A DNA stretch of 40,005 nucleotides from an uncultured Actinomycetes bacterium (GTDB lineage Bacteria; Actinomycetota; CALGFH01): the NCBI GenBank assembly GCA_937881255.1, contig CALGFH010000139.1, forward strand, positions 1 to 40,005, in the 5' to 3' direction. Positions within the stretch are counted from its first letter, which is position 1; the number at the start of each line of letters is the position of its first letter. Shown in pieces: positions 24,892 to 31,821 of this stretch. The notes beneath the pieces were generated by a model. The model did no database searches and was not told the DNA's origin. It saw only the letters and a program-made list of their open reading frames with translations. The translations under genes and the position numbers were made by a program.

Positions 24892-26442
24892 TCACTCCCA
24901 CTCGATCGTGCCCGGGGGCTTGGAGGTGACGTCGTAGGCGACCCGGTTGACGCCCGGGACCTCGCCGACGACCCGGGTCGAGATGCGCTCCAGCACCTCC
25001 CAGGGGAGGCGGGCGAAGTCGGCCGTCATGGCGTCCTGGCTGGTCACCGCCCGGAGCACGATCGGGTAGGCGTAGGTGCGGCCGTCGCCCATGACCCCGA
25101 CGGTCCGGACGGCCGGCAGCACCGCGAACCACTGCCACAGCTCGCGGTCCAGCCCGGCCCGGCGGATCTCCTCGAGCACGATCCGGTCGGCCGCCCGCAG
25201 GGTCTCCAGCCGCTCGGCGGTGACCTCGCCGACGATCCGCACGGCCAGGCCGGGGCCGGGGAAGGGCTGGCGCTGGACCACGTCCTCGGGCAGGCCGAGC
25301 TCGGTGCCGACCCGGCGGACCTCGTCCTTGAACAGCAGGCGCAGCGGCTCGACCAGCTCCAGGGCCATCACCTCGGGCAGCCCGCCCACGTTGTGGTGGC
25401 TCTTGATGGTGGCCGTCCGCTGGCCGCCCGACTCGACCACGTCCGGGTACAGGGTGCCCTGGACCAGGTAGCGGGCGTCGCCGTGCTCCTTGGCGACCTC
25501 CTCGAAGATGCGGATGAACTCGTTGCCGATCGCCTTGCGCTTGGTCTCGGGGTCGGTCACCCCGGCCAGGCGCTCCAGGAACCGGTCGGCCGCCTTGACG
25601 TGGACCAGGTTGACCTTGAAGTCGCGGCGGAAGGTCTCGGAGACCTGCTCGGCCTCGCCGTGGCGGAGCAGCCCGGTGTCGACGAAGACACAGGTCAGCT
25701 TGTCCCCGACGGCCCGGTGGACGAGCAGGGCGGCCACCGAGGAGTCGACCCCGCCCGACAGGGCGCAGAGCACGTGGTCGTCGCCGACCCGGGCCCGGAC
25801 GGCCGCCTCCTGCTCCTCGATGATGGAGACGCTGGTCCAGTTGGGCCGGCAGCCGGCCGCCTCGTAGAGGAAGTTCTTGAACAGGTCCATGCCCCGCTCG
25901 GTGTGGGCGACCTCGGGGTGGAACTGGACCCCGTACAGGCCCCGCTCCGGGTCCTCGAACCCGGCCACCGGGGAGGCGTCGGTGCTGGCCACGATCCTGG
26001 AGCCGGGCGGGGCGGCCGTGACCGTGTCGCCGTGGCTCATCCAGACCACCTGGTCGGTGGGCAGGTCGCCGAACAGCACGCTGCCGTCGGGCTGGGCCCG
26101 CAGGCCGGTCCGCCCGTACTCCCTGACCCCGGTCCGCTCGACCCGGCCGCCAAGGGCCCTGGCCATGGCCTGCTGGCCGTAGCAGAGCCCCAGCACCGGG
26201 ATGCCCAGCTCCAGCAGCCGCGGGTCCAGGGCCGGCGCCCCCGGCTCGTAGACCGACTTGGGGCCGCCGGAGAGGACCAGGGCCTTGGCGTCGTGGGCCC
26301 GCACCGTGTCCGGGTCGATGTCGCAGGCCACGACCTCGGAGAAGACGTGGCACTCGCGGATGCGGCGGGCGATGAGCTGGGCGTACTGGGCGCCGAAGTC
26401 GAGCACGAGGACGGTGTCGTGGCCGGGGGCCGGAGTCGTCAT
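24892..26442 (-). CDS. guaA: GMP synthase (glutamine-hydrolysing)
   Basis: Converts XMP to GMP using glutamine and ATP in purine synthesis. The 516-residue protein has the class I glutaminase domain with catalytic C87 (GLCYGQQ) and H175/E177 (FHPEV), the ATP pyrophosphatase domain with the P-loop SGGVDS at 229-234, and the dimerisation domain ending in the usual TIEWE. ATG 26442 is preferred over in-frame upstream codons because the protein then starts at the family's normal position and lies six bases after a TATCCT -10 box. A candidate small RNA and a small Cys/His protein gene diverge from it, and guaB3 is 0.4 kb away. Confidence 0.97.
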   Translation of the reverse strand: MTTPAPGHDTVLVLDFGAQYAQLIARRIRECHVFSEVVACDIDPDTVRAHDAKALVLSGGPKSVYEPGAPALDPRLLELGIPVLGLCYGQQAMARALGGRVERTGVREYGRTGLRAQPDGSVLFGDLPTDQVVWMSHGDTVTAAPPGSRIVASTDASPVAGFEDPERGLYGVQFHPEVAHTERGMDLFKNFLYEAAGCRPNWTSVSIIEEQEAAVRARVGDDHVLCALSGGVDSSVAALLVHRAVGDKLTCVFVDTGLLRHGEAEQVSETFRRDFKVNLVHVKAADRFLERLAGVTDPETKRKAIGNEFIRIFEEVAKEHGDARYLVQGTLYPDVVESGGQRTATIKSHHNVGGLPEVMALELVEPLRLLFKDEVRRVGTELGLPEDVVQRQPFPGPGLAVRIVGEVTAERLETLRAADRIVLEEIRRAGLDRELWQWFAVLPAVRTVGVMGDGRTYAYPIVLRAVTSQDAMTADFARLPWEVLERISTRVVGEVPGVNRVAYDVTSKPPGTIEWE

Positions 26443-26448
26443 GGGCGC

Positions 26449-26454
26449 AGGATA
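26449..26454 (-). promoter_or_regulatory. -10 box of leaderless promoter for guaA
   Basis: TATCCT on the minus strand followed by GCGCCC and the ATG at 26442, with no Shine-Dalgarno. The message should start at the ATG. Confidence 0.55.
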
Positions 26455-26472
26455 ACGAACTCCGGGAACCGA

Positions 26473-26502
26473 TTGCTCGCTCGGCTTGCGCAGGAGTACC
26501 TT
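26473..26502 (+). promoter_or_regulatory. promoter of the candidate RNA / Cys-His protein gene
   Basis: TTGCTC at 26473-26478 and TACCTT at 26497-26502 with an 18-base spacer, diverging from guaA. The predicted transcription start is near A26510, exactly where the first hairpin of the leader begins. Confidence 0.45.
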
Positions 26503-26509
26503 GGCGCTG

Positions 26510-26582
26510 AAAGGGGCAGCGCCGCCCCTTGGTGCCCAGACCTCGCACCGCACACCGACCGCCTGGTGTGTGGTGCTTTTTT
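26510..26582 (+). ncRNA. candidate two-hairpin small RNA or transcription attenuator
   Basis: About 73 bases between a predicted promoter and a T6 run. Hairpin 1 is AAGGGGC (26511-26517) with GCCCCTT (26524-26530), loop AGCGCC. Hairpin 2 is GCACCGCACACC (26545-26556) with GGTGTGTGGTGC (26565-26576), 12 pairs including one G-U, loop of eight, followed by TTTTTT at 26577-26582, a textbook intrinsic terminator. GGTGC at 26531-26535 can instead pair with GCACC at 26545-26549 and would break hairpin 2, giving an antiterminator. The 73-codon Cys/His gene starts 24 bases after the T-run, so this is either an attenuator of that gene or a free-standing small RNA. No open frame of note lies inside it. 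It does not match a class I can name. Confidence 0.55.
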
Positions 26583-26605
26583 GTTCTCTGGCGAAGGAGA
26601 GCACG

Positions 26606-26827
26606 GTGACAGAGCCGGAGGAGACCATCGCGGCCGCGCCGGCGCGGCGCCGGGCGCCGGGCGCCGACCCGGTGGTGCGCTCGTTCGGGTCGGCCAGGAC
26701 CTGTGCCGCCGACGAGTGCGAGACCCACCTGTCGCGCTACAACCCCGACAGCTTCTGCTCGGTCCACCGGGGCTGGGACCGCCAGGTGGTCACCCGCCGC
26801 CGCCGGGCCGAGGAGGACGAGGGGTAG
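26606..26827 (+). CDS. small Cys/His-rich protein, probable zinc binder
   Basis: A 73-residue basic protein. Residues 1-25 are low-complexity Ala/Pro/Arg; the core is CAADECETHLSRYNPDSFC followed by x2 and His, giving Cys-x4-Cys-x2-His-x10-Cys-x2-His, which suggests one zinc site; the end is Arg- and Glu-rich. The LSRYNP turn between the ligand pairs is distinctive. Function unknown; nucleic-acid binding is plausible for a basic small zinc protein. GTG 26606 is chosen because GAAGGAGAGC precedes it; the codons upstream in this frame lie inside the terminator hairpin. Expression is probably controlled by read-through of that terminator. It converges on guaB3 across four bases. Confidence 0.65.
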   Translation: MTEPEETIAAAPARRRAPGADPVVRSFGSARTCAADECETHLSRYNPDSFCSVHRGWDRQVVTRRRRAEEDEG

Positions 26828-26831
26828 CCCG

Positions 26832-27992
26832 CTAGCCCATCCCCACGCCCTGGGAGCGCTGCAGCAGCTTGCCCTCGGTCTGGAGCGCCGGGGCGACCAT
26901 CACCTCGGCCTTCTGGAACTCCTTGACCGTCTGGTAGCCGGTGGTGGCCATCGAGGTCCGCAGGCCCCCGAACAGGTTCATGCTGCCGTCGTTGACCGGC
27001 GCCGGCCCGAGCAGGATCTCCTTGAGGGTGCCGAGCGGGGTGGTCTTGACCCGGGTGCCGCGGGGCAGGTCGGGGTGGAAGGTGGCCATCCCCCAGTGGT
27101 GGCCGCGCCCGGGGGCCTCGACCGCCCTGGCCAGCGGCGAGCCGATCATCACGGCGTCGGCCCCGCAGGCGATCGCCTTGGCCACGTCGCCGCCGGTGCG
27201 CATGCCGCCGTCGGCGATCACCTGCACGTAGCGGCCCGTCTCCTCCAGGTGGCGGATGCGGGCCCCGGCCGCGTCGGCCAGGGCGGTGGCCATGGGCACG
27301 CCGATGCCGAGCACCCCGCGGGTGGTGCAGGCGGCCCCCGGCCCGACCCCGACCAGGACCCCGGCGGCCCCGGTGCGCATCAGGTGCAGGGCGGTGGCGT
27401 AGGAGGCGCAGCCGCCGACGATCACCGGCAGGTCGTAGTGGGCGATGAAGGTCTTGAGGTTGAGCGGCTCGCTGCTCGAGGAGACGTGCTCGGCCGAGAC
27501 CACCGTGCCCTGGATGACGAGGATGTCGAGGCCGGCCTCGAGCGCGTACTGGTGGTAGCGGGCGACCCGCTGCGGGGTCAGGGAGGCGGCCGCCACCACC
27601 CCGGCCTCCTTGATCTCCTTGACCCGCTGGCCGATCAGCTCCGGCTTGATCGGCTCGGCGTAGATCTCCTGCATCCGCTTGGTCGCCTCGGCGTCGGGGA
27701 GGCTGGCGATCTCGGCGTAGACCGGGTCGGGGTCGTCGTAGCGGGTCCAGAGGCCTTCCAGGTTGAGCACGCCGAGCCCGCCCAGGCGGCCCAGCTCGGC
27801 CGCGATCCGGGGCGACACCACCCCGTCCATGGCCGAGGCCAGCAGCGGCAGCTCGAAGTGGTAGGCGTCGAGGTCCCAGGAGATGTCGATGTCGTCGGGG
27901 TCGCGCGTCCGCCGGCTGGGCACGATCGCGATGTCGTCGAACCCGTAGGCCCGGCGGCCGCTCTTGCCGATGCCGATCTCGACCTCAGCCAC
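26832..27992 (-). CDS. guaB3: GuaB3-family IMP dehydrogenase homologue
   Basis: A 386-residue TIM-barrel enzyme of the IMPDH/GMPR family without the CBS domains of canonical GuaB. The active-site loop is GPGAACTTRG with catalytic Cys at 222, followed by GIGVPMATALAD; ADGGMRTGGDVAKA binds the phosphate. The length and the FDDIAIVPSRRTRDPDDIDISW start match the GuaB3 subfamily of Actinomycetota (M. tuberculosis Rv3410c). Cyanobacterial GuaB3 acts as an IMP dehydrogenase; the actinobacterial form has no settled function. GTG 27992 has GGGAGGA at a suitable distance. Neighbours guaA and DUF5319 support a purine-linked, conserved locus; a canonical guaB is not in the window. Confidence 0.92.
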   Translation of the reverse strand: MAEVEIGIGKSGRRAYGFDDIAIVPSRRTRDPDDIDISWDLDAYHFELPLLASAMDGVVSPRIAAELGRLGGLGVLNLEGLWTRYDDPDPVYAEIASLPDAEATKRMQEIYAEPIKPELIGQRVKEIKEAGVVAAASLTPQRVARYHQYALEAGLDILVIQGTVVSAEHVSSSSEPLNLKTFIAHYDLPVIVGGCASYATALHLMRTGAAGVLVGVGPGAACTTRGVLGIGVPMATALADAAGARIRHLEETGRYVQVIADGGMRTGGDVAKAIACGADAVMIGSPLARAVEAPGRGHHWGMATFHPDLPRGTRVKTTPLGTLKEILLGPAPVNDGSMNLFGGLRTSMATTGYQTVKEFQKAEVMVAPALQTEGKLLQRSQGVGMG

Positions 27993-28137
27993 CTTGCGTT
28001 CCTCCCAGCAGGAGATTTGGGGGGTAGATAGACGAACGGACCCGTCCGCTGACGCGGAGGGCCCGGGGAAGGTGCATGCCCGACGCTAGCAGCGGGGTTC
28101 TGTGGAGGTCAAGGACAGCCCGATCTCCCATCCGCGC

Positions 28138-28143
28138 TACCAT
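28138..28143 (+). promoter_or_regulatory. possible -10 box for the DUF5319 gene
   Basis: TACCAT about 40 bases before the GTG start. No matching -35 is clear; listed because it is the only TANNNT hexamer found in this interval. Confidence 0.3.
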
Positions 28144-28180
28144 GCCAGGGAGACTTCTCGCATCAACCTGATCTTCCGAG

Positions 28181-28675
28181 GTGCCCGTGCCCGACCCCCT
28201 CGACCCGTTCGAGCCGCAAGACGACTCGCCCCCCGAGCCCATCGACGAAGAGGAGCGTGCCGCGCTTCTGGACGACCTGGCCGACCTGGCCGAGTTCCGG
28301 GCGGCGCTGGAGCAGCGCGGCTTCCTCGGCGTGGTCATCTCCTGCCCCGACTGCGAGGAGGACCACTTCTTCGGCTGGAGCCTGCTGCGGGAGAACCTGG
28401 AGCACATCCTCCAGCACGGCGAGCCCCGGGTGCACGAGCCGGCCTTCGAGCCGGCGGTCGACCACTACGTGACCTGGGACTACGCCAAGGGCTTCGTCGA
28501 CGGCGTGCTCGAGGGCGAGCACGAGCACGGCCCCCTGCGCGACGGCTGGACCTCCCCGGCCGAGGCCGCCCGGCGCCTGCGCCGGGCCCTGGCCACCCGC
28601 GGCCTGTCCGAGGACGAGGTCGCGGCCGTGCTCAGCGAGGGCGGCCTTCCGGCCGCCGACCCCGGCGACCGCTAG
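28181..28675 (+). CDS. DUF5319 family protein
   Basis: A 164-residue acidic cytoplasmic protein. It has an N-terminal segment with DPLDPF, a helix around EEERAALLDDLADLAEFRAAL, a CPDC pair near residue 55 (SCPDCEEDHFFGW) that may bind metal or form a disulfide, and an HYVTWDYAKGFVDGVLE motif. This is the pattern of DUF5319, whose M. tuberculosis member Rv3412 lies beside guaB2/guaB3, so the placement next to guaB3 is conserved. Its function is unknown. Start is GTG 28181 or GTG 28187; GAGG at 28178-28181 favours the second. Its stop TAG shares CTAG with the stop of the convergent HAD gene. Confidence 0.85.
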   Translation: MPVPDPLDPFEPQDDSPPEPIDEEERAALLDDLADLAEFRAALEQRGFLGVVISCPDCEEDHFFGWSLLRENLEHILQHGEPRVHEPAFEPAVDHYVTWDYAKGFVDGVLEGEHEHGPLRDGWTSPAEAARRLRRALATRGLSEDEVAAVLSEGGLPAADPGDR

Positions 28676-29490
28676 CGCCGCTTGCGCCTGGCCAGACGGC
28701 GGCCGGTGACGGCGGCCGCGGCGGTGGTGGCGGTGGCCGCCATCCCGGCGGGCAGCCAGACCAGCCACAGCCGGCGCCGGCGGCGGAAGTCCTGCACCGG
28801 CCAGCCCCGCTCGGCGGCCAGCTCGCGCAGGTGCCGGTCGGGGTTGACCGCCACCGGCCGGCCGACCCCCTCCAGCAGCGGCCGGTCGTTCACCGAGTCC
28901 GAGTAGGCGCTGCACCGGCGCAGGTCGAAGCCGTGGCTGTCGGCCAGCCGGATGACCGCGTCGAGCTTGGCCGGCCCGTGCAGCACCGGCCCGACCAGCC
29001 GGCCGGTGTAGGTGCCGTCGACCAGCTCGCCGACCGTGCCCAGCCCGCCGTCCATGCCCAGGTAGGCCGCGATCCCCTCGGCCAGCTCCTTGGGGGCCGC
29101 GGTGACCAGGTAGGTCTTGTCGCCGTCGGCGTGGTGGGCGTCGATCACCTTGCGCATCCCCGGGTAGATGCGGGGGCCGATCACCTCGACCACGATGTCG
29201 TGGCCGATCTGGGTCAGGTCGTCGCGCCGCTTGCCCTCGATGAAGGCCAGGGCCTGCTCGCGGGCCGCCTCCATCCCCTTCTTGCCCTCGGCCCCGGTCA
29301 GCCGGAACACCAGCTGCCCGAACGCGAACCCGGCGATGTCCCGCAGGTGGTAGAACCCGTGCCGGTACAGCCCCCTGGCGAACAGGTACATGCTCGACCC
29401 GGGCAGCAGCGTCTTGTCCACGTCGAAGAACGCCGCCCGGCCCGTCCCGACCCCGGTGCCGCTGCCCCCCGCCTCCCTGGTCAGGGTCAT
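28672..29490 (-). CDS. HAD-IB family phosphatase, membrane-anchored
   Basis: A 272-residue haloacid-dehalogenase-family hydrolase of subfamily IB (SerB-like). Motif I is FFDVDKTLLPG (D23, D25), motif II is VTAAPKE near residue 130, and motif III/IV is CSAYSDSVNDRPLL near 213-226. A C-terminal hydrophobic stretch (WLVWLPAGMAATATTAAAAV) followed by an Arg-rich end suggests a membrane anchor. Members hydrolyse phosphoserine, lysophosphatidic acid or sugar phosphates. Its ATG overlaps the stop of the UDP-glucuronate decarboxylase gene by four bases (ATGA), tying it to the nucleotide-sugar operon, so an envelope-glycan or phospholipid phosphate is a fair guess. Confidence 0.85.
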   Translation of the reverse strand: MTLTREAGGSGTGVGTGRAAFFDVDKTLLPGSSMYLFARGLYRHGFYHLRDIAGFAFGQLVFRLTGAEGKKGMEAAREQALAFIEGKRRDDLTQIGHDIVVEVIGPRIYPGMRKVIDAHHADGDKTYLVTAAPKELAEGIAAYLGMDGGLGTVGELVDGTYTGRLVGPVLHGPAKLDAVIRLADSHGFDLRRCSAYSDSVNDRPLLEGVGRPVAVNPDRHLRELAAERGWPVQDFRRRRRLWLVWLPAGMAATATTAAAAVTGRRLARRKRR

Positions 29491-31820
29491 GTGCCGGAAG
29501 CCTCCAGCGCCCGCCGGAACCAGGGCACGGTCCGCTGGACCCCCTCCTCCAGCGAGATCTGCGGCTTCCAGCCCAGCTCCGCCACCGCCCTGGTGATGTC
29601 CGGCCGCCGCACCTCCGGGTCGTCCACCGGCCGCGGCCGCAGCTCGATCCTCGGCTCCGCCACCCCGGCCGCCCGGGCCACGGCCCGGGCCAGCTCGAGG
29701 ATCGTCACCTCCTCCGGGTTCCCCAGGTTGACCGGCCCCACCAGGTCGCTCCCCAGCAGCCGCCAGATCCCCTCGATCAGGTCGTCCACATAGCACAACG
29801 ACCGGGTCTGGCTCCCGTCCCCGTGCACGGTCAGCGGCTCCCCCCGCAACGCCTGCACGGCAAAGGTGCAGAAGGCGCGCCCGTCGTCGATCCGCATGGA
29901 CGGGCCGTAGGTGTTGTGGGCCATGACGCCGGTTCCGGCCCAGAAGTTCTCGAGGCCGGGAACCGAGAAGTCGTAGACGAGCGGCGTGGCCGCGACCTCC
30001 TCGATCACCTGGACCTGGGCCCATACCAGGTCGCCCGTCCGGCGAGCGTTCAGCCGCTGAGCAACGCCACGGTCCCAATCCAGGGGGCTCCATGGCTGGA
30101 CGTCGCAGAGGGTGAGGCGCCAGAACGGGTACCGACGGTCCCCGGTGCGCTGCCTGAAGGTCGATTCGTAGCGACCGACCGAGGGCAGCAGCCCGAAGCG
30201 GGCGAACGCCACGATGAGATCGTCCTTGAGCTCGGCGTGAACCGTGGAGAACTCGTGCCGCTTGGCGGCGTCGAACTTCTTGCCGGAGTGGACACCGTCG
30301 CCTTCACGGTAGCCCTCGATCACCCACTTCAGCCGCGAGAGCGGCAGCCCCAGCATCCAGCCGGGAAGCCGCTTTCGTCCGGCCTCGAAGCCGAGGTGGT
30401 CGAACAGCATCAGGAGCAGCCTGGAGTGCACGAAGATGGCGGGGCTGCGCGCGGCGGTCCCCTTCGCCTGCACGACATGGACTCCGAGGTCCCGCTCGAT
30501 GATCTTGGTGGCGCGACGCAGCGTCTCGTCGTCGCACGAGATGTGGATGAACGCGCTCTTGGGTGGGTCCTCGAACCGGCCGCCCTCGGCGATGAACAGC
30601 CCCAGGAGCCAGAGCAGCTCGTCCGTGACCTGGATCCGGGCCGGCAGCTCGGCTGATGGACCCGAGGTCCGCAGCCGCACCCGCGCATCCTCGGGGATCG
30701 GAATCCCGAGGGCCCGCATCGCTCCCAACGGGAGCTGGCCGCGTCGACGATGGGTGTGGACCTCTCCCCAGAGCATCCGGCGCTTGTGCGGGACGTCTCT
30801 GGGATCGTGGCGCATGATCGCCGCCAGGACCTCCTGGCGGCGCTCCCAGACCACCTGCTCGAGCCCGGGCGCCCGGACCATCAGCTTCCATGGGTCCAGG
30901 CCTGCGGCGTCCCAGACCTCGAGCATCGACACCTGCGGCCGGTCGCGCTCGGGAACCTCCACCTTCGTGGCGACCGCAACACGGTCTCCCACCCGGAGAT
31001 CGTCGACGGGGCGGGCCTCCGGCCGGCCATCCGGCCCTTCCACGAACAGGCTGTGATCACCGGTCACCTTGATGGAGCGGCCGTACGCGGTGTGGACCTC
31101 GTAGCACCGGGCCGACGTCGGGTGCCCGATCAGCGCCGAGGCCCCGGCCGCCCGCATCCGCGCGTCGTGGTCGAACGCCGGGACGCGGAAGCCGCTCGGC
31201 AACGGCCTGCCTCCCAACCGCTTCGCCAGTTCCTCCACCGGTTCGCGGCGGAGCTCCTGCCCGTCGTCGTAGAGCACCTGCTCGTCGGCGAGGATGGAGT
31301 TGAAGATGCGGACGATGCGGACCTGGACCCCGTGGGTGCGGTGGTAGGCCATGGCCAGGGCCTCGGCGAAGCGCTTGGCCTCGTCGTAGACGCCGCGGGG
31401 GCCGATGGGGTTGACGTGGCCCCAGTAGGACTCGGGCTGGGGGTGGACCTGGGGGTCGCCGTAGACCTCGCTGGTCGAGGCGAGCAGGAAGCGGGCCTGC
31501 TTCTCCTTGGCCAGGCCGAGGGCGTGGTGGGTGCCCAGGGCACCGACCTTGAGGGTCTGGATCGGGTACTTGAGGTAGTCGATCGGGCTGGCCGGCGAGG
31601 CGAAGTGGAGCACGGCGTCGAGCGGGCCGGGCACGTGGATGAAGTCGGTCACGTTGACGTTGAGCAGCTGGAACCGGTTCCCCACGAGGTCGTCGACGTT
31701 GCTGGCCCGGCCGGTGAGGAAGTTGTCCATGCAGACGACGTCCCAGCCCTCGCCCAGCAGCCGCCGGCACAGGTGGGACCCGAGGAAGCCGGCGCCGCCG
31801 GTGATCAGGGCCCTTGGCAC
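29487..31820 (-). CDS. UDP-glucuronate decarboxylase with in-frame intein
   Basis: A 777-residue precursor: extein residues 1-174 and 637-777 join into a 315-residue extended SDR, and residues 175-636 are an intein. The extein has the GGAGFLG NAD motif, ASTSEVYGDP with the catalytic Ser/Thr, Tyr145-x3-Lys149 in VYDEAKR, and after the intein TYGPSMRIDDGR and DGSQTRSLCYVDDL, all typical of UDP-xylose synthase (UXS), which oxidises and decarboxylates UDP-glucuronate to UDP-xylose. dTDP-glucose dehydratase is less likely. It follows UDP-glucose dehydrogenase by one base, which supplies its substrate. The start is GTG 31820, with CTGAG just before it, so translation is probably coupled to the upstream gene. 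The enzyme is active only if splicing occurs. Confidence 0.92.
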   Translation of the reverse strand: MPRALITGGAGFLGSHLCRRLLGEGWDVVCMDNFLTGRASNVDDLVGNRFQLLNVNVTDFIHVPGPLDAVLHFASPASPIDYLKYPIQTLKVGALGTHHALGLAKEKQARFLLASTSEVYGDPQVHPQPESYWGHVNPIGPRGVYDEAKRFAEALAMAYHRTHGVQVRIVRIFNSILADEQVLYDDGQELRREPVEELAKRLGGRPLPSGFRVPAFDHDARMRAAGASALIGHPTSARCYEVHTAYGRSIKVTGDHSLFVEGPDGRPEARPVDDLRVGDRVAVATKVEVPERDRPQVSMLEVWDAAGLDPWKLMVRAPGLEQVVWERRQEVLAAIMRHDPRDVPHKRRMLWGEVHTHRRRGQLPLGAMRALGIPIPEDARVRLRTSGPSAELPARIQVTDELLWLLGLFIAEGGRFEDPPKSAFIHISCDDETLRRATKIIERDLGVHVVQAKGTAARSPAIFVHSRLLLMLFDHLGFEAGRKRLPGWMLGLPLSRLKWVIEGYREGDGVHSGKKFDAAKRHEFSTVHAELKDDLIVAFARFGLLPSVGRYESTFRQRTGDRRYPFWRLTLCDVQPWSPLDWDRGVAQRLNARRTGDLVWAQVQVIEEVAATPLVYDFSVPGLENFWAGTGVMAHNTYGPSMRIDDGRAFCTFAVQALRGEPLTVHGDGSQTRSLCYVDDLIEGIWRLLGSDLVGPVNLGNPEEVTILELARAVARAAGVAEPRIELRPRPVDDPEVRRPDITRAVAELGWKPQISLEEGVQRTVPWFRRALEASGT
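29913..31298 (-). mobile_element. intein with LAGLIDADG homing endonuclease in the UXS gene
   Basis: Residues 175-636 of the precursor, 462 residues, inserted between RIFN and TYGP, a motif that is continuous in intein-free homologues. Block A starts with Ser (SILADEQVLYDDGQEL); block B has TGDH (T253-x2-H256); block F is VYDFSVPGLENFWAG; block G ends Ala-His-Asn with Thr637 as the +1 nucleophile. The endonuclease has both LAGLIDADG motifs, LLGLFIAEG (E412) and IEGYREGDG (D508), each keeping its acidic residue, so both splicing and homing look intact. The DNA is visibly less GC-rich than the flanks, consistent with horizontal arrival. Confidence 0.93.
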
Positions 31821-31821
31821 C

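Noticed and set aside
26510..26582. 6C RNA or another named actinobacterial RNA class.
   Set aside because: Neither loop has the run of six or more cytosines that defines 6C RNA, and no other class I know matches.
26486..26605. Leader peptide or longer N-terminus for the Cys/His protein.
   Set aside because: These codons run through the terminator hairpin, have no ribosome binding site at their start and give no family-like sequence; GTG 26606 has a good ribosome binding site.
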